DNA of 64,000 bases from Photobacterium sp. CCB-ST2H9 (GCF_023151555.2 NZ_CP100425.1:930001-994000); one strand, 5' to 3'; numbered from the stretch's first letter, positions 9,045 through 19,152 are shown. Numbers and translations are program-made. The notes: generated by a model from the letters alone, not told the origin.

Positions 9045-10307
9045 TTAGAAAGATCTGCTGTACTGTACACCGTACAGCAGGGCATCAGCACGGGTAGTTG
9101 CTGAAACTTGAGAAAGCGAGGTGTTTTCAGTCGCCTGGACGTTTTTACCCATCAGATAAGTCAGACCGAAGTCCAGCGTTGACTTGCGGTCCAGGTTGTA
9201 GCTGAAGCCGCCTGAGAACCACTGACGGTCTGAATCAGGGACAGAAATTGAGGTTTTCTTGTCTTGTGCACTGGTGTCGTACATGTAACCTGCACGCAGG
9301 GTCCAGTCTGAATTCAGGGTGTAGGTACCGCCAACCGCGTAGTGCCAGCCATCTTTCCACTGGTATTCATTCAGGACGACGCCTTTGTTGGTTTTCAGTA
9401 CATCAAAGGTGCTCCACTCAATCCACTGAACACTATAGTGAACTGCAAACTGGCTGTTCAGCTGGTGGAAACCAGAGAACTCAGCCATATCCGGCAGTGG
9501 CATCAGCAGTTTCTGGCCACTCAGTTTACCGCCAGCTTGCTGGGCATAGATATCGCCTTCAGCTTCCAGCTCCGGGCTGTAGTGATAGGACAGACCGAAA
9601 CGGTTGGCATCGTTCAGCTCATAAACAGTACCCAGGTTGAAACCAACCGCCGTACCGTCGACATCTACGTCAACCAGCGGGCCTTTGGTACCCTTGGTTT
9701 TCTCAAGAACTGCCTCGATAGTCTGGTTTGAACGCTGCAGTTCGCCCTGACCGTAGATGATGTCCAGACCACCACCAATGCTCCACTGAGGGTTCAGGCG
9801 GTATGCCGCATTTAGGGTCAGGTTCAGGCTCTTCACATCGGTCAGACCGCCGAATTCGTTTGCTGCATAGCTGCTGCTGAACTCAGTTTTGGTGCCGAAG
9901 TTGGAGTAGATGCCCACACCCAGTGCCAGTTTGTCATTCACCGGATGAACATAATACAGGTTCGGGACATAGGAGGTGCCACCGATTTGCTCATCATCGA
10001 GACGAGCACTGGTCACTGAGCTCGTGAGTGGATTTGTCAGTGCGTAGTTTGCGTTTTTTACCTTAATGTCGGTATCAATAACATTCAGGCCGAGAGAGAT
10101 TGCTGGCGCATTGAACAGGGTCATTGCCGCAGCGTTACGGGACATCACCGATGCATTATCGGCAATGACGGCATCACCGGCAAAAGCACGGCCAAGTCCG
10201 GTTGCAGATTGTGAGTTCAGTTGAAAGCCAGCAGCAAATGACTGCTGAGAAGCCAAAGCGATGGCGGTTGCCATCATGGTTTTTGTAAACAGACGCTTCT
10301 TGTACAT
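9045..10307 (-). CDS. fadL: FadL-type long-chain fatty acid outer-membrane transporter
   Basis: 420 residues. A signal peptide ends about residue 25 (SFA), then comes the FadL N-terminal hatch sequence GFQLNSQSATGLGRAFAGDA and NAAAMTLF. The rest alternates like a 14-strand beta barrel and ends in a terminal aromatic (SRSF). FadL proteins take up long-chain fatty acids across the outer membrane for beta-oxidation. Upstream there is a FadR-like box. The fadIJ operon lies 2 kb away, on the other side of an ECF sigma gene. Confidence 0.92.
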   Translation of the reverse strand: MYKKRLFTKTMMATAIALASQQSFAAGFQLNSQSATGLGRAFAGDAVIADNASVMSRNAAAMTLFNAPAISLGLNVIDTDIKVKNANYALTNPLTSSVTSARLDDEQIGGTSYVPNLYYVHPVNDKLALGVGIYSNFGTKTEFSSSYAANEFGGLTDVKSLNLTLNAAYRLNPQWSIGGGLDIIYGQGELQRSNQTIEAVLEKTKGTKGPLVDVDVDGTAVGFNLGTVYELNDANRFGLSYHYSPELEAEGDIYAQQAGGKLSGQKLLMPLPDMAEFSGFHQLNSQFAVHYSVQWIEWSTFDVLKTNKGVVLNEYQWKDGWHYAVGGTYTLNSDWTLRAGYMYDTSAQDKKTSISVPDSDRQWFSGGFSYNLDRKSTLDFGLTYLMGKNVQATENTSLSQVSATTRADALLYGVQYSRSF

Positions 10308-10390
10308 TTATTTTTATCCTGATCTTTTTATCGGCTGAGACATGGTTGTCTCAGCAAGCAGCCGATTCTAGGAGCAGGTAAAAAAACATC

Positions 10391-10407
10391 AAATCAGACC
10401 AGTATTT
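10391..10407 (-). promoter_or_regulatory. FadR-like operator upstream of fadL
   Basis: Read on the fadL strand the site is AAATACTGGTCTGATTT. It contains the CTGGTCnGA core of gamma-proteobacterial FadR operators (consensus roughly AnCTGGTCnGACCnGnT). It lies about 85 bases before the ATG, just downstream of a possible -35/-10 pair (TTCAAC, 17 bases, TTAAAT). FadR acting here would couple fadL to acyl-CoA levels. The match is by eye. Confidence 0.5.
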
Positions 10408-10511
10408 AAGTCATTGTTTTATCAATGTTGAATCTGACTGTTTGATGAAAAGATAGGCATTTTTTGCGGCGGCTGCAGAAAACAGCCGCCACAGATTCAG
10501 AGATGGTGGGA

Positions 10512-11225
10512 TCAGATATTGGTCCAGTGCAGGGCACCTTTGAGTTTCTCTGCAATGGGCATCACGTTTTCACCTTTATTCCCAACCACAATTAAACTGG
10601 CTTCCTGCGAAGGAATCACGACACCCCGCATGTTTTTGTCTTCAAAGTTTTCCATGGCCCGGCTGGGTTTCGGTACGACAAAAACGGTGACTTTACCACT
10701 TTGACCTTCCATCACCATGTGCAGTGCATCACCACCATCAAAGCCACAGTGATTCAGGTAATAGACATGAGAAGGCAATGTGCTGAATTTCGGACCGAAA
10801 GGTTTCAGTTTGGCATTGACCTGTTTCAGAGAAACGCCTTCATCAATCTGATCGACAAAGGGGGCTTCATTGTAAATATGCTTCAGGGCAATCTGTCCGA
10901 TATCAGGCGATGAGGCCGGCATGATACGGTCACTGAACTGGCCAATGAACAGACCACACAGGAAAGCAACTGAAGCGGCAATCGCCAGATGCCGGCGAAC
11001 TTTTTTCTCGGCCTGATAACCTTGACCAGACTGACGAAACAGAATGCGATCAGCCAGATCTTCCGGCACATCAACTTTCATCGCTGCGGCGAGCTTTGAA
11101 TCGAGCTGCTGTAACTCGTCATGGAGCTTGCGGTTGGCAATCGACGAATTTTTCGCCGCGCACATTTCCGGGCTGTTGTCACTGGGGTCAGCCAGAATTC
11201 TGCGACGAAATTCAAGATCGTCCAT
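10512..11225 (-). CDS. DUF3379-type membrane protein, probable ECF sigma partner
   Basis: 237 residues. The N-terminal cytoplasmic part (MDDLEFRRRILADPSD...) is followed by a basic stretch and one transmembrane helix (about residues 81-101), with the rest presumably periplasmic. It overlaps the upstream ECF sigma gene by 14 bases, the usual arrangement for an anti-sigma factor. I match it to DUF3379, found beside ECF sigma factors in Vibrionaceae. The anti-sigma role is inferred from gene order and topology, not from a recognised anti-sigma motif. Confidence 0.75.
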   Translation of the reverse strand: MDDLEFRRRILADPSDNSPEMCAAKNSSIANRKLHDELQQLDSKLAAAMKVDVPEDLADRILFRQSGQGYQAEKKVRRHLAIAASVAFLCGLFIGQFSDRIMPASSPDIGQIALKHIYNEAPFVDQIDEGVSLKQVNAKLKPFGPKFSTLPSHVYYLNHCGFDGGDALHMVMEGQSGKVTVFVVPKPSRAMENFEDKNMRGVVIPSQEASLIVVGNKGENVMPIAEKLKGALHWTNI

Positions 11226-11787
11226 TATGTTGTCCCCTCCGCTCTGTTTGTTTCTCTAAAGAATCTTTCAATTGATTTCTTGCTCTGAACAGCCGGGTCA
11301 TCACGGTATTTCTGTTCAGGCCAAGGATACTAGCAATTTCATCGCCGTTGAATCCAGCCATCACCTGTAAAACCAAAGGCTCGCGATATTCCGGCGACAG
11401 TTGTTGAATTAGATGCTGCAGCTGGCTCATCTCGGAGTCGCCATAACTGCTCGTGTCGGTGTCCTGAGCCGGTATCGCATGATCGTCAATGTCGACTAGA
11501 TCAAGCTGTTTACGTTCGAACCGCCGGGCATTTTCCCGTCGGAGAATCGTAATCAGCCATGCCTTGGCCGCACTGTCGTCATTCAGACTATCCAGTGATC
11601 GCCATGCGCGCAGACAAGTTTCCTGGACCAGATCTTCGGCAATATGAGGGTCGTGGCATAACCAGTAGGCATACCTGTAAAGGTCTTTGTGCCAGGCCCT
11701 GACCAGGGCTTCGTAACGTTTTTGTTTATTCATGTCTACAGAGACCGAGGCATCTGCATTTTTCTTACGAAAAAATTGCTTCATCAT
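11212..11787 (-). CDS. ECF-type RNA polymerase sigma factor
   Basis: 191 residues. Sigma region 2 is clear (DLYRYAYWLCHDPHIAEDLVQETCLRAW), as is the region 4 helix-turn-helix (LSPEYREPLVLQVMAGFNGDEIASILGLNRNTVMTRLFRAR; quoted in parts). The spacing between regions is short, so region 3 is absent, as in ECF factors. Several starts are possible: 11787, or the internal ATG at 11733 that gives MNKQKRYEALVRAW, which fits the family length better. It is co-transcribed with the overlapping DUF3379 gene. Its position between fadL and fadIJ hints at envelope or lipid stress, but its target promoters are unknown. Confidence 0.9.
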   Translation of the reverse strand: MMKQFFRKKNADASVSVDMNKQKRYEALVRAWHKDLYRYAYWLCHDPHIAEDLVQETCLRAWRSLDSLNDDSAAKAWLITILRRENARRFERKQLDLVDIDDHAIPAQDTDTSSYGDSEMSQLQHLIQQLSPEYREPLVLQVMAGFNGDEIASILGLNRNTVMTRLFRARNQLKDSLEKQTERRGQHNGRS

Positions 11788-11919
11788 GATGTTGCCTATC
11801 CGTAACCCTTAAGCCATGCGGACTCTTTGTCGCTGAAAGTGGGGAGGATTCAAGTCACTCTTTGTTGTGTTATTGATTTTCCTCAATATCTGACAGCCTG
11901 CTTCAGTTATAGTGATTCC

Positions 11920-12106
11920 GTTATCGGATGGTTTATCGGTAACGTCCTTTACGGACTGAGTATACCCTTCAACTACTTGCGAACGGGGTTAGCTGGTGTA
12001 TCAATTGGGAATACTGGCATTTACTCTTCGCACTTTTATTGAGTCTTGCACAAACGGCTGACATTGTGAGTTTAATAACCATACCATAGCGGTGTGGTTT
12101 TTTTTT
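11920..12106 (+). ncRNA. Candidate small RNA upstream of fadI
   Basis: A 461-base gap (11788-12248) holds no convincing gene but has the outline of an sRNA. There is a possible -10 (TATAGT, 11908-11913). A 5' hairpin has arms 11919-11927 and 11936-11944. A second small hairpin GTCC-TTTAC-GGAC spans 11944-11956. A clear terminator lies at 12077-12106. The predicted length is about 187 nt. No good -35 is seen. I do not recognise it as a named sRNA. Confidence 0.4.
12077..12106 (+). terminator. Rho-independent terminator upstream of fadI
   Basis: AACCATACC / GGTGTGGTT stem (one G-U pair), 5-base loop, then a 9-base T run. It ends a + strand transcript that does not come from the divergent sigma gene. 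Confidence 0.8.
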
Positions 12107-12171
12107 ATGTCTCCCTGAATCTCCTTTATTTTTGATTGTTTTTGACGCCTCTCAACTTTTCAAACATTAAT

Positions 12172-12219
12172 TTGAATTAAATAACAATACCGTTACAATC
12201 GGTGTGGTCTGACCTCTGG
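12172..12219 (+). promoter_or_regulatory. fadIJ promoter with FadR-like operator
   Basis: A sigma70-like promoter: -35 TTGAAT (12172-12177), 16-base spacer, -10 TACAAT (12194-12199). The sequence TGTGGTCTGACCTCTGG (12203-12219) follows across the expected start site and contains the FadR core TGGTCnGACC. A FadR box over the start site is the classic layout of fatty-acid-repressed fad promoters. Confidence 0.6.
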
Positions 12220-12248
12220 TTTGTCTTACATAATGATAAGGAGTCGCG

Positions 12249-13559
12249 ATGACACGTCGCCAGAATCTCACTACCCAACAGGGTGAGCGCATTGCTGTCG
12301 TTACAGGATTGCGTACCCCTTTTGCCCGCCAGGCGACTGCCTTTAATGGTGTACCCGCGCTGGATATGGGCAAAATGGTGGTCAATGAAATGCTGCAAAA
12401 AATTGACTTTGACCCGGCATTGATTGAGCAGGTGGTCTTTGGCCAGGTCGTTCAAATGCCGGAAGCACCGAATATTGCCCGTGAAATTGTGCTGGGTACC
12501 GGGATGAACATTCACACAGATGCCTACAGTGTGACCCGTGCCTGTGCAACCAGCTTCCAGGCGGCCGCCAACGTGGCTGAAAGTATTCTGTCGGGCACCA
12601 TTGATATCGGCATTGCGGGTGGTGCAGATTCTTCTTCGGTCCTGCCAATCGGCGTGTCTAAAAAGCTGGCCGCGACTTTGCTGGCGCTGAGCAAAGCAAA
12701 GACCATGGGTAAAAAAATGGGACTGCTGAGTAAGCTCAGTCTCAAAGATTTGATGCCGGTGCCGCCTGCAGTTGCCGAATATTCGACGGGTCTGAGCATG
12801 GGCCAGACGGCAGAGCAAATGGCGAAAACCCACGGTATCAGCCGTGAGGCGCAGGATGCGCTGGCGCACCGTTCACATACACTGGCCGCTCAGGCATGGC
12901 GTGATGGCCTGATTCAGGATGAAGTCATTACAGCTTTCCCTGAACCCTATCGTCAGTGGATTAATCAGGACAACAACATCCGGGAAGACTCGACGGTGGA
13001 AGGCTATGCCAAACTCCGTCCGGCTTTCGACCGTAAGTTCGGTTCCGTAACCGCAGCGAACAGTACGCCGCTGACTGACGGCGCAGCAGCCATTCTGCTG
13101 ATGCGTGAAGGCCGGGCGAAAGAGCTGGGTCTGAAACCGTTGGGTTATATCCGCTCTTATGCGTTTTCGGCAATTGGCGTAGAGCAGGACATGCTGATGG
13201 GGCCGTCCTATGCAACGCCACTGGCTCTGGACCGCGCAGGACTGACGCTCTCAGATCTGACGCTGATCGACATGCATGAAGCGTTTGCGGCACAAACCCT
13301 GGCCAATGTGAAGATGTTTGCCTCGAAGAAGTTTGCCCAGGAGAAACTGGGTCGCAGCGAAGCGATTGGTGAAATCGACATGGACAGATTCAATGTCCTG
13401 GGCGGTTCAATTGCCTATGGTCACCCGTTTGCGGCCACTGGTGCCCGGATGATCACCCAAACTCTGCGTGAGCTGCAGCGTCGTGGCGGCGGTCTGGCTT
13501 TGAACACCGCCTGTGCGGCTGGTGGTCTGGGTGCAGCAATGATCCTGGAGGCTGAATAA
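12249..13559 (+). CDS. fadI: 3-ketoacyl-CoA thiolase FadI
   Basis: 436 residues, the length of E. coli FadI (YfcY). The thiolase nucleophile is Cys99 in [12 protein letters not shown]. The C-terminal catalytic motifs [10 protein letters not shown] (His) and [10 protein letters not shown] (Cys) are intact. It performs the last step of fatty acid beta-oxidation, releasing acetyl-CoA. A good ribosome binding site (AAGGAG) lies 7 bases before the ATG. The stop overlaps the fadJ ATG by one base, so the two subunits of the trifunctional complex are translationally coupled. Confidence 0.96.
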   Translation: MTRRQNLTTQQGERIAVVTGLRTPFARQATAFNGVPALDMGKMVVNEMLQKIDFDPALIEQVVFGQVVQMPEAPNIAREIVLGTGMNIHTDAYSVTRACATSFQAAANVAESILSGTIDIGIAGGADSSSVLPIGVSKKLAATLLALSKAKTMGKKMGLLSKLSLKDLMPVPPAVAEYSTGLSMGQTAEQMAKTHGISREAQDALAHRSHTLAAQAWRDGLIQDEVITAFPEPYRQWINQDNNIREDSTVEGYAKLRPAFDRKFGSVTAANSTPLTDGAAAILLMREGRAKELGLKPLGYIRSYAFSAIGVEQDMLMGPSYATPLALDRAGLTLSDLTLIDMHEAFAAQTLANVKMFASKKFAQEKLGRSEAIGEIDMDRFNVLGGSIAYGHPFAATGARMITQTLRELQRRGGGLALNTACAAGGLGAAMILEAE

Positions 13560-15718
13560 TGACGGATGTAACCATGACTGAACAAGAACAGAACGCACCG
13601 GAAGTCCCTGTATCTGCCTTTCGTCTGAGCTATGGCGACAACGGGATTGCCTGGCTGACGATAGATGTCCCGGGTGAAAAAATGAATACCCTGCAGGCGG
13701 CGTTTGCCGAGCAGGTCGGTGCTGTGTTGGATGAGCTGGAAAGCAAAAAATCAGAGATTAAAGGTCTGGTTGTGCACTCTGGCAAGCCGGATAACTTTGT
13801 GGCTGGTGCTGATATTCGTATGCTGGCGGCCTGTACGACGGCAAAAGAAGCTGAGCAGCTGGCAACGCAGGGGCAGCAAATGTTCCAGCGTATTGAAGAC
13901 TTACCCTTTCATGTTGTCGCGGCGATTCACGGCCCTTGTCTGGGTGGTGGTCTGGAGCTGGCGCTGGCGTGTCACAGCCGGGTATGTACCGATGCCGGTG
14001 CGACGAAGCTGGGTCTGCCGGAAGTTCAGCTGGGTCTGCTGCCGGGTTCCGGCGGTACTCAGCTTCTGCCGCGTCTGATTGGCGTTGCGAATTCGCTGGA
14101 TCTGATCCTGACCGGTAAGCAGCTTCGTGCGAAAAAAGCGAACAAGCTGGGCGTGGTGGATGAGTGCGTTCCGGAAAGCATTTTGCTGAAAGTGGCTGAA
14201 ACACTGGCCCTGAAAGGAAAACCGACCCGCAAGCACAGTTTCCAGGACTGGGCGATGGGTGGCAACCCGGTCGGACGGTCTCTGGTGTTTGATCAGGCTC
14301 GTAAGAAAACCCGAGAGAAAACCCGCGGTAATTATCCGGCCGTGGATGCAATTCTGGATGTCATTAAATATGGCCTTCAGCACGGCATGGCGAAGGGGCT
14401 GAAAGAAGAAGCACGCCGCTTTGGTGACCTGGTGATGAGCCCGGAGTCGGCAGCACTGCGCAGTATTTTCTTTGCGACAACGGCGATGAAGAAAGAAACC
14501 GGTGTGCGTGAAGATGTTCAGCCTGTGAACGCGAAACGCGTCGCTGTGCTGGGCGGCGGCCTGATGGGCGGCGGTATCAGCCATGTGTCAGCGACCAAAG
14601 CCGGTTTGCCGGTCAAAGTGAAGGATATCTCGAATGACGGGATCCTGAATGCTCTGGCCTATAACTACAAGCTGCTGGAGAAGAAACGCAAGCGTAAGAT
14701 GATCAGTAAAGCCGAGCTGCAAAAGCAGATGCTGCTGATCAACGGTGGTGTCGATTATCAGGGCTTTGACAAGGTTGATGTGGTGATTGAGGCCGTGTTT
14801 GAAGATCTCAGCCTGAAACACCAGATGGTGAAAGAGGTGGAGGCGAATGCCAAGCCGGACACCATCTTTGCCACCAACACGTCATCGCTGCCGATCCACC
14901 AGATTGCGTCTGTGGCTGAGCGTCCGGAACGGGTCGTTGGTCTGCATTACTTCAGCCCGGTGGAGAAAATGCCACTGGTGGAAGTAATTCCGCATGAGGG
15001 AACATCACCGGAAACGGTCGCGACGGTTGTGAAACTGGCGAAGAAACAAGGCAAAACACCGATTGTGGTGGCAGACAAAGCCGGTTTCTACGTGAACCGA
15101 ATTCTGGCCCCTTACATGAATGAAGCAGCACTGGCACTGCTGAGTGGCGAACCGGTTGAGCACATTGACAGTGCGCTGCTCGACTTTGGCTTCCCGGTCG
15201 GCCCGATTACGCTGCTGGATGAAGTCGGTGTTGATGTCGGCGCCAAGATCAGCCCGATTCTGGAAAAAGAGCTGGGAGATCGGTTCAAGAGCCCGGATGT
15301 GTTTGACATTCTGCTGAAAGACGGCCGGAAGGGCCGGAAGTCAGGCAAAGGTTTCTATCTGTATAACGGGAAGAAGAAAGGCGTCGACAAGAGCATTTAT
15401 AAGCTGCTGAATCTGAATCCGGCACGAAAAGCCAGCGGTCATGATATTGCAATTCGCTGTACGCTGATGATGCTGAATGAAGCGGCCCGCTGTCTGGACG
15501 AAGGCGTGGTCCACAGTGCCCGTGACGGTGATATCGGTGCGATCTTTGGGATTGGTTTCCCGCCGTTCCAGGGAGGACCGTTCCGTTACATGGACCAGCT
15601 GGGTGCGAAGCGTGTTGTTGAGTTGCTGAATGAGCATGTAGACAAGTACGGTGATCGTTTCCGTCCTTGCGAGCGATTGCTGGAAATGGCAAAGAACGAC
15701 CAGCGTTTTTACGATTAA
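13559..15718 (+). CDS. fadJ: Fatty acid oxidation multifunctional alpha subunit FadJ
   Basis: 719 residues. The N-terminal crotonase domain (about 15-300) has GADIRML and [12 protein letters not shown] for enoyl-CoA hydratase activity. The central NAD-binding 3-hydroxyacyl-CoA dehydrogenase domain begins at [11 protein letters not shown] and has NTSSLPI and [15 protein letters not shown]. Two C-terminal HAD domains follow. FadJ hydrates enoyl-CoA and oxidises hydroxyacyl-CoA, handing ketoacyl-CoA to FadI. A second in-frame ATG five codons in (MTEQEQN) is possible as start. Confidence 0.96.
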   Translation: MTDVTMTEQEQNAPEVPVSAFRLSYGDNGIAWLTIDVPGEKMNTLQAAFAEQVGAVLDELESKKSEIKGLVVHSGKPDNFVAGADIRMLAACTTAKEAEQLATQGQQMFQRIEDLPFHVVAAIHGPCLGGGLELALACHSRVCTDAGATKLGLPEVQLGLLPGSGGTQLLPRLIGVANSLDLILTGKQLRAKKANKLGVVDECVPESILLKVAETLALKGKPTRKHSFQDWAMGGNPVGRSLVFDQARKKTREKTRGNYPAVDAILDVIKYGLQHGMAKGLKEEARRFGDLVMSPESAALRSIFFATTAMKKETGVREDVQPVNAKRVAVLGGGLMGGGISHVSATKAGLPVKVKDISNDGILNALAYNYKLLEKKRKRKMISKAELQKQMLLINGGVDYQGFDKVDVVIEAVFEDLSLKHQMVKEVEANAKPDTIFATNTSSLPIHQIASVAERPERVVGLHYFSPVEKMPLVEVIPHEGTSPETVATVVKLAKKQGKTPIVVADKAGFYVNRILAPYMNEAALALLSGEPVEHIDSALLDFGFPVGPITLLDEVGVDVGAKISPILEKELGDRFKSPDVFDILLKDGRKGRKSGKGFYLYNGKKKGVDKSIYKLLNLNPARKASGHDIAIRCTLMMLNEAARCLDEGVVHSARDGDIGAIFGIGFPPFQGGPFRYMDQLGAKRVVELLNEHVDKYGDRFRPCERLLEMAKNDQRFYD

Positions 15719-15739
15719 ATCGTCAGAAATCCATAAATC

Positions 15740-15763
15740 AAAGGCCTGCAGTTGCAGGCCTTT
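15740..15763. terminator. Hairpin after fadJ
   Basis: AAAGGCCTGC / GCAGGCCTTT with a short loop. The T tract is only three bases, but the stem is perfect and the position fits the end of fadIJ. Confidence 0.6.
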
Positions 15764-15812
15764 GTCGTTAGAGGGAGATGGAACATGACGGAAATGTCAG
15801 GGAAAACAGAAT

Positions 15813-16118
15813 CTAAACAGTTTTGTGGTGTTTGAAGCCCTGCTGCATGGTGGCATTCAGACGAAAACGGCGATACAGAATTCGGGGTCTGATCAGATGA
15901 AGCAGCAGAATTACGGAACCAGCCACCATTAAAGGGTTGAATCCAATCCAGAGCAGGAAACTCAGGCTGCATAAGGCAATCCCGGTCAGCAGGTACAGCA
16001 TCCCGTCAAACTGGCGGGGATGAATCGCTTGCATACAGGTACGGCAGAAAAGCCGGCTGTGAATACTCTGATTTTTGGCCGTAATTTTTTCACGGCAGAT
16101 CGAACAGGCGTGTGACAT
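15813..16118 (-). CDS. Small zinc-ribbon membrane protein
   Basis: 101 residues from the ATG at 16118, chosen because AGGAA lies 7 bases upstream. The longer frame from 16166 lacks such a site. The N-terminus has two CxxC knuckles (CSIC and CRTC), likely a zinc ribbon, then two closely spaced transmembrane helices (about 38-75) and a basic tail. It may belong to the DUF3624 family of Vibrionaceae, but I am not certain. Function unknown. It points toward fadJ and stands alone. Confidence 0.6.
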   Translation of the reverse strand: MSHACSICREKITAKNQSIHSRLFCRTCMQAIHPRQFDGMLYLLTGIALCSLSFLLWIGFNPLMVAGSVILLLHLIRPRILYRRFRLNATMQQGFKHHKTV

Positions 16119-16386
16119 ATCAGTTCCTGAACATTGTCCTGAGAAAAAGTGCTTATTCGACCTCATGGCTTCTTGTGTCTATCTGACACAGACTGCCAGC
16201 CAGAGGGGGATATATTTTGATTTCTTAATTTAGTTAATCGACTGAAACCAAAGAAAAATTAGCGGAATTCATAAAAATGTAACCGCGGTTCCAATTTTCA
16301 GGTCAATGGTGTGCGATGTTGGCATATCCTCTGAGCAAATCACTCAGAGGATATTGAAATGTCAGGGGAAGGACAAACGGTCAGAA

Positions 16387-19152
16387 TTAGCAGGCCGTTT
16401 GCTGAAATGCGGAAACGGAAGTGATGGATTCACCGGCTTCCAGCGGGGTCAGGTTGCTGTGTGCTTCACCCTGGGAGTAGGCAATAAGCCGGTTCGCTGT
16501 CCGGGGCTTAATGGCTTCGACCATAAATCGCACCAGCTCAGCTCGGGTTAAGGTCGCCATTTCAGCAGCGATTTTCTGGCGCTGGTCGAAATGCTCGTCT
16601 TTGTGACCGATACTGACCCAGTATCGCTGTGCCCGGGCGCGCAGATTGGTGTCCGGTTCCGACAGCTGTGCAATCAGCCCTTGTTTACTGGCCTGCCAGT
16701 GGCTTTCGTTCAGTTCGAGCAGGACCAGGGCAAAGGCATTGGTAAATTCGTCGATGGCTTCCAGCAATTGCAGCGGTCCGGCAACCGGAGACTGAATATA
16801 CAGCAACAGGCCGGGATATCGGTTAAGTGGCAGGTTCGCTGTGCCCACCATATAACCCAGTTGCTGTTCGGTGCGCAGTTCGTGGAAGAAGGTCGTCGAC
16901 ATCAGGTGATTGGCCAGCGTATAGACGGCAATTTCCCGGGGAGACTGTTCGCGGGACTGATGATAAATCAGGATCGCTGAATCGGCATGGCCGCAGTCGA
17001 CTTCAAACCGCAGCGTGCCGCATTCCCCCAGATGTACCAGCGGGCGTTGTGCTTCACCATACAGCTGATCGGTGACCCGGAAGGCATCTTTCAGAACTTC
17101 CGCCATCGCCAAAGCATCATCTTTTCGCCAGTCGCCGTAAACAAAGGCATCAATATGCAGCTCGGCAAACATGGCGTCCACAAATGTTGGCAGCTCAGAA
17201 ATTTCGACGGTTTCCATTTCCTGAATCAGGGCCGGATAGGGCGGATTATTGGGCTGCAGCAGCCCGGTCAGCTGATTAAACAACTGAGAGATCGGTTTAT
17301 CTTCCGCGGCATTACGCCAGTTTCGCAGCATCTGCGCTTTAATACTGTTGAAACGATCGGGATGGAAAGTCCGGCCGGAGAATTTCTCCAGCAGCAATTT
17401 CAGCAGCAGCGGTTGTTTTTCACTGAAACCAGACAACTGCAACGTGACCCCGCCCTGATGGGCATAGAGGTTATAAGCCATTCCGGCAACTTCTGCCGGA
17501 TAAGCAGCTTCATTGCAGGATTCCATCAGCATCTCGACACAGAGCCGGGTTTTCACGATGTTCCGGACTGAGCTGACGGCATGCGGGCTGTCAATGGCGA
17601 CATAGACCTGGCCTTTGGGCACCCGGAATTCATGTTCCTGCTTGTACCACAGGCGAAATCCGGGCAGATCCTGAATCAGCTGCGGAATCTCATCCTGCTG
17701 GCGGGTCAGCGGGTGGGGATCCAGCCGCTCACACAGATACGGATTAGGCTCCGGCAGGGTCAGGGCCGGATTCTTACCCGGTTCAGCCCATGCTTTTAAC
17801 TGGGCATCCGTGAAGGGTCGGACCGAGTATGGGGTGTGATACCAGTTAGCGACGCGGTCATGCTCCTGTCCTTTGGCGACCAGTGTCAGGCGCATGTTAT
17901 CCGGCCGCAGCATCGACAGGACTTCTTTCAGCAGTGACTCGTCGTAGTGACTCATCATGTAATCGCCGTAGACAATATCTTCCGGCGCATAGTGCATCAG
18001 ATTCATCACCAGATAGCTGACCGTATCCAGCGGACGGCTTTTTTCCTGATAACGGAAGGCCTGCTCCAGCACGGCCCGTTTCTCGCGATAGCGCCACTCG
18101 GCCAGTCCTTGCGCTGCGATCAGGTTGATGTACTGAAAAATGGTGGTCACGATGTGATCCGTCTGCTCCAGCCCTTTCGGGGTCAGATTCAGGCCAATCG
18201 TGAATTCCCGGAAATTACTGCCGCTGACACCGCCACCGGCAGCCAGGGTATTGATCAGTCCCTCGCTTTTCAGCAGGGACATCAGACTGCCCGTGCCTTC
18301 ATTTCCCAGTAAATGGGCCAGATAAGACAATGGCTTGCTGCGATAGTGGACTTCCATCGCCGGGAGCGAGAACGACAGCGTCAGTTTTCTGACTTCTTTT
18401 ATCGGTTCAATAGCAATAAAACGGGCATTCTCCCTGTCTGTTACCAGAGGGACAGCAATGGCCGGTTTTTCTTTACCGTCATTCGGAATTGCGCCAAAAA
18501 ACTGTTCGGCAAAAGTCTGAAGTTCATCCAGTGACTGGGGTCCCAACAGGACCAGTCCCATCAGATTGGCAGAGTAGTGCTGTTGGTAGAAGGCGATTAA
18601 CTCGTCGCGGACCGGTAAATCCGGGCGGTCTTCGAGGGTGCTGAGATCCCCCACGGAAAATTTGGCAAACGGGTGCTCCGGATTAATGGTTTCCTTATGC
18701 ACCTGATACAGACGACGGACATCGTCTTTCAGCTTCAGTTTGTATTCGGAGTCGACGGCCTGCCGTTCTTTATCGACCGAATCGGCATTAAACAGCGGCG
18801 CGGTAAAAAATTGTCCGAAGCGTTCCAGTCCGGCTGCAAATGCGGGCGGGACGATTTCGAAAAAGTAGGTGGTGTTCTCGGTGCCTGTCCAGGCATTGTT
18901 GCTGCCGCCGTACTGGTTGACAAACGACTGAAATTCACCCGGATGGGGGTATTTTTCGGTGCCGAGAAACAGCATGTGTTCCAGAAAGTGTGCCATACCC
19001 TGACGATCCAGCGGATCGTCGAAATGACCAATGCCGACTGACAGTGCCGCTGCCGACCTCGGTGCTGCCTGATCATGGACCAGCAGCACCCTGAGTTGGT
19101 TATCCAGGGTCAGATAGCGGTACTCTTTGGGATCGTTCGGACTCTTGAACAC
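16387..19152 (-). CDS. M16 insulinase/pitrilysin-family zinc protease
   Basis: 921 residues, close to pitrilysin and insulin-degrading enzyme. The inverted zinc motif HxxEH is at residues 55-59 (HFLEH). The downstream glutamates of ERQAVDSEY (Glu131 and Glu138) match the spacing of the third zinc ligand in pitrilysin. Four M16 domains can be followed, including the inactive C-terminal half (ELRTEQQLGYMVGT). No signal peptide is present, so it is probably cytoplasmic, unlike E. coli PtrA. It degrades medium-size peptides. It is divergent from sixA. Confidence 0.9.
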   Translation of the reverse strand: MFKSPNDPKEYRYLTLDNQLRVLLVHDQAAPRSAAALSVGIGHFDDPLDRQGMAHFLEHMLFLGTEKYPHPGEFQSFVNQYGGSNNAWTGTENTTYFFEIVPPAFAAGLERFGQFFTAPLFNADSVDKERQAVDSEYKLKLKDDVRRLYQVHKETINPEHPFAKFSVGDLSTLEDRPDLPVRDELIAFYQQHYSANLMGLVLLGPQSLDELQTFAEQFFGAIPNDGKEKPAIAVPLVTDRENARFIAIEPIKEVRKLTLSFSLPAMEVHYRSKPLSYLAHLLGNEGTGSLMSLLKSEGLINTLAAGGGVSGSNFREFTIGLNLTPKGLEQTDHIVTTIFQYINLIAAQGLAEWRYREKRAVLEQAFRYQEKSRPLDTVSYLVMNLMHYAPEDIVYGDYMMSHYDESLLKEVLSMLRPDNMRLTLVAKGQEHDRVANWYHTPYSVRPFTDAQLKAWAEPGKNPALTLPEPNPYLCERLDPHPLTRQQDEIPQLIQDLPGFRLWYKQEHEFRVPKGQVYVAIDSPHAVSSVRNIVKTRLCVEMLMESCNEAAYPAEVAGMAYNLYAHQGGVTLQLSGFSEKQPLLLKLLLEKFSGRTFHPDRFNSIKAQMLRNWRNAAEDKPISQLFNQLTGLLQPNNPPYPALIQEMETVEISELPTFVDAMFAELHIDAFVYGDWRKDDALAMAEVLKDAFRVTDQLYGEAQRPLVHLGECGTLRFEVDCGHADSAILIYHQSREQSPREIAVYTLANHLMSTTFFHELRTEQQLGYMVGTANLPLNRYPGLLLYIQSPVAGPLQLLEAIDEFTNAFALVLLELNESHWQASKQGLIAQLSEPDTNLRARAQRYWVSIGHKDEHFDQRQKIAAEMATLTRAELVRFMVEAIKPRTANRLIAYSQGEAHSNLTPLEAGESITSVSAFQQTAC

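Noticed and set aside
11827..12042. 71-codon open frame upstream of fadI
   Set aside because: It starts with TTG without a ribosome binding site, and the composition is not protein-like. The hairpins and terminator favour an RNA.
16306..16551. 81-codon + strand frame after the M16 protease gene
   Set aside because: It overlaps the 3' end of the protease gene on the other strand and has no ribosome binding site.
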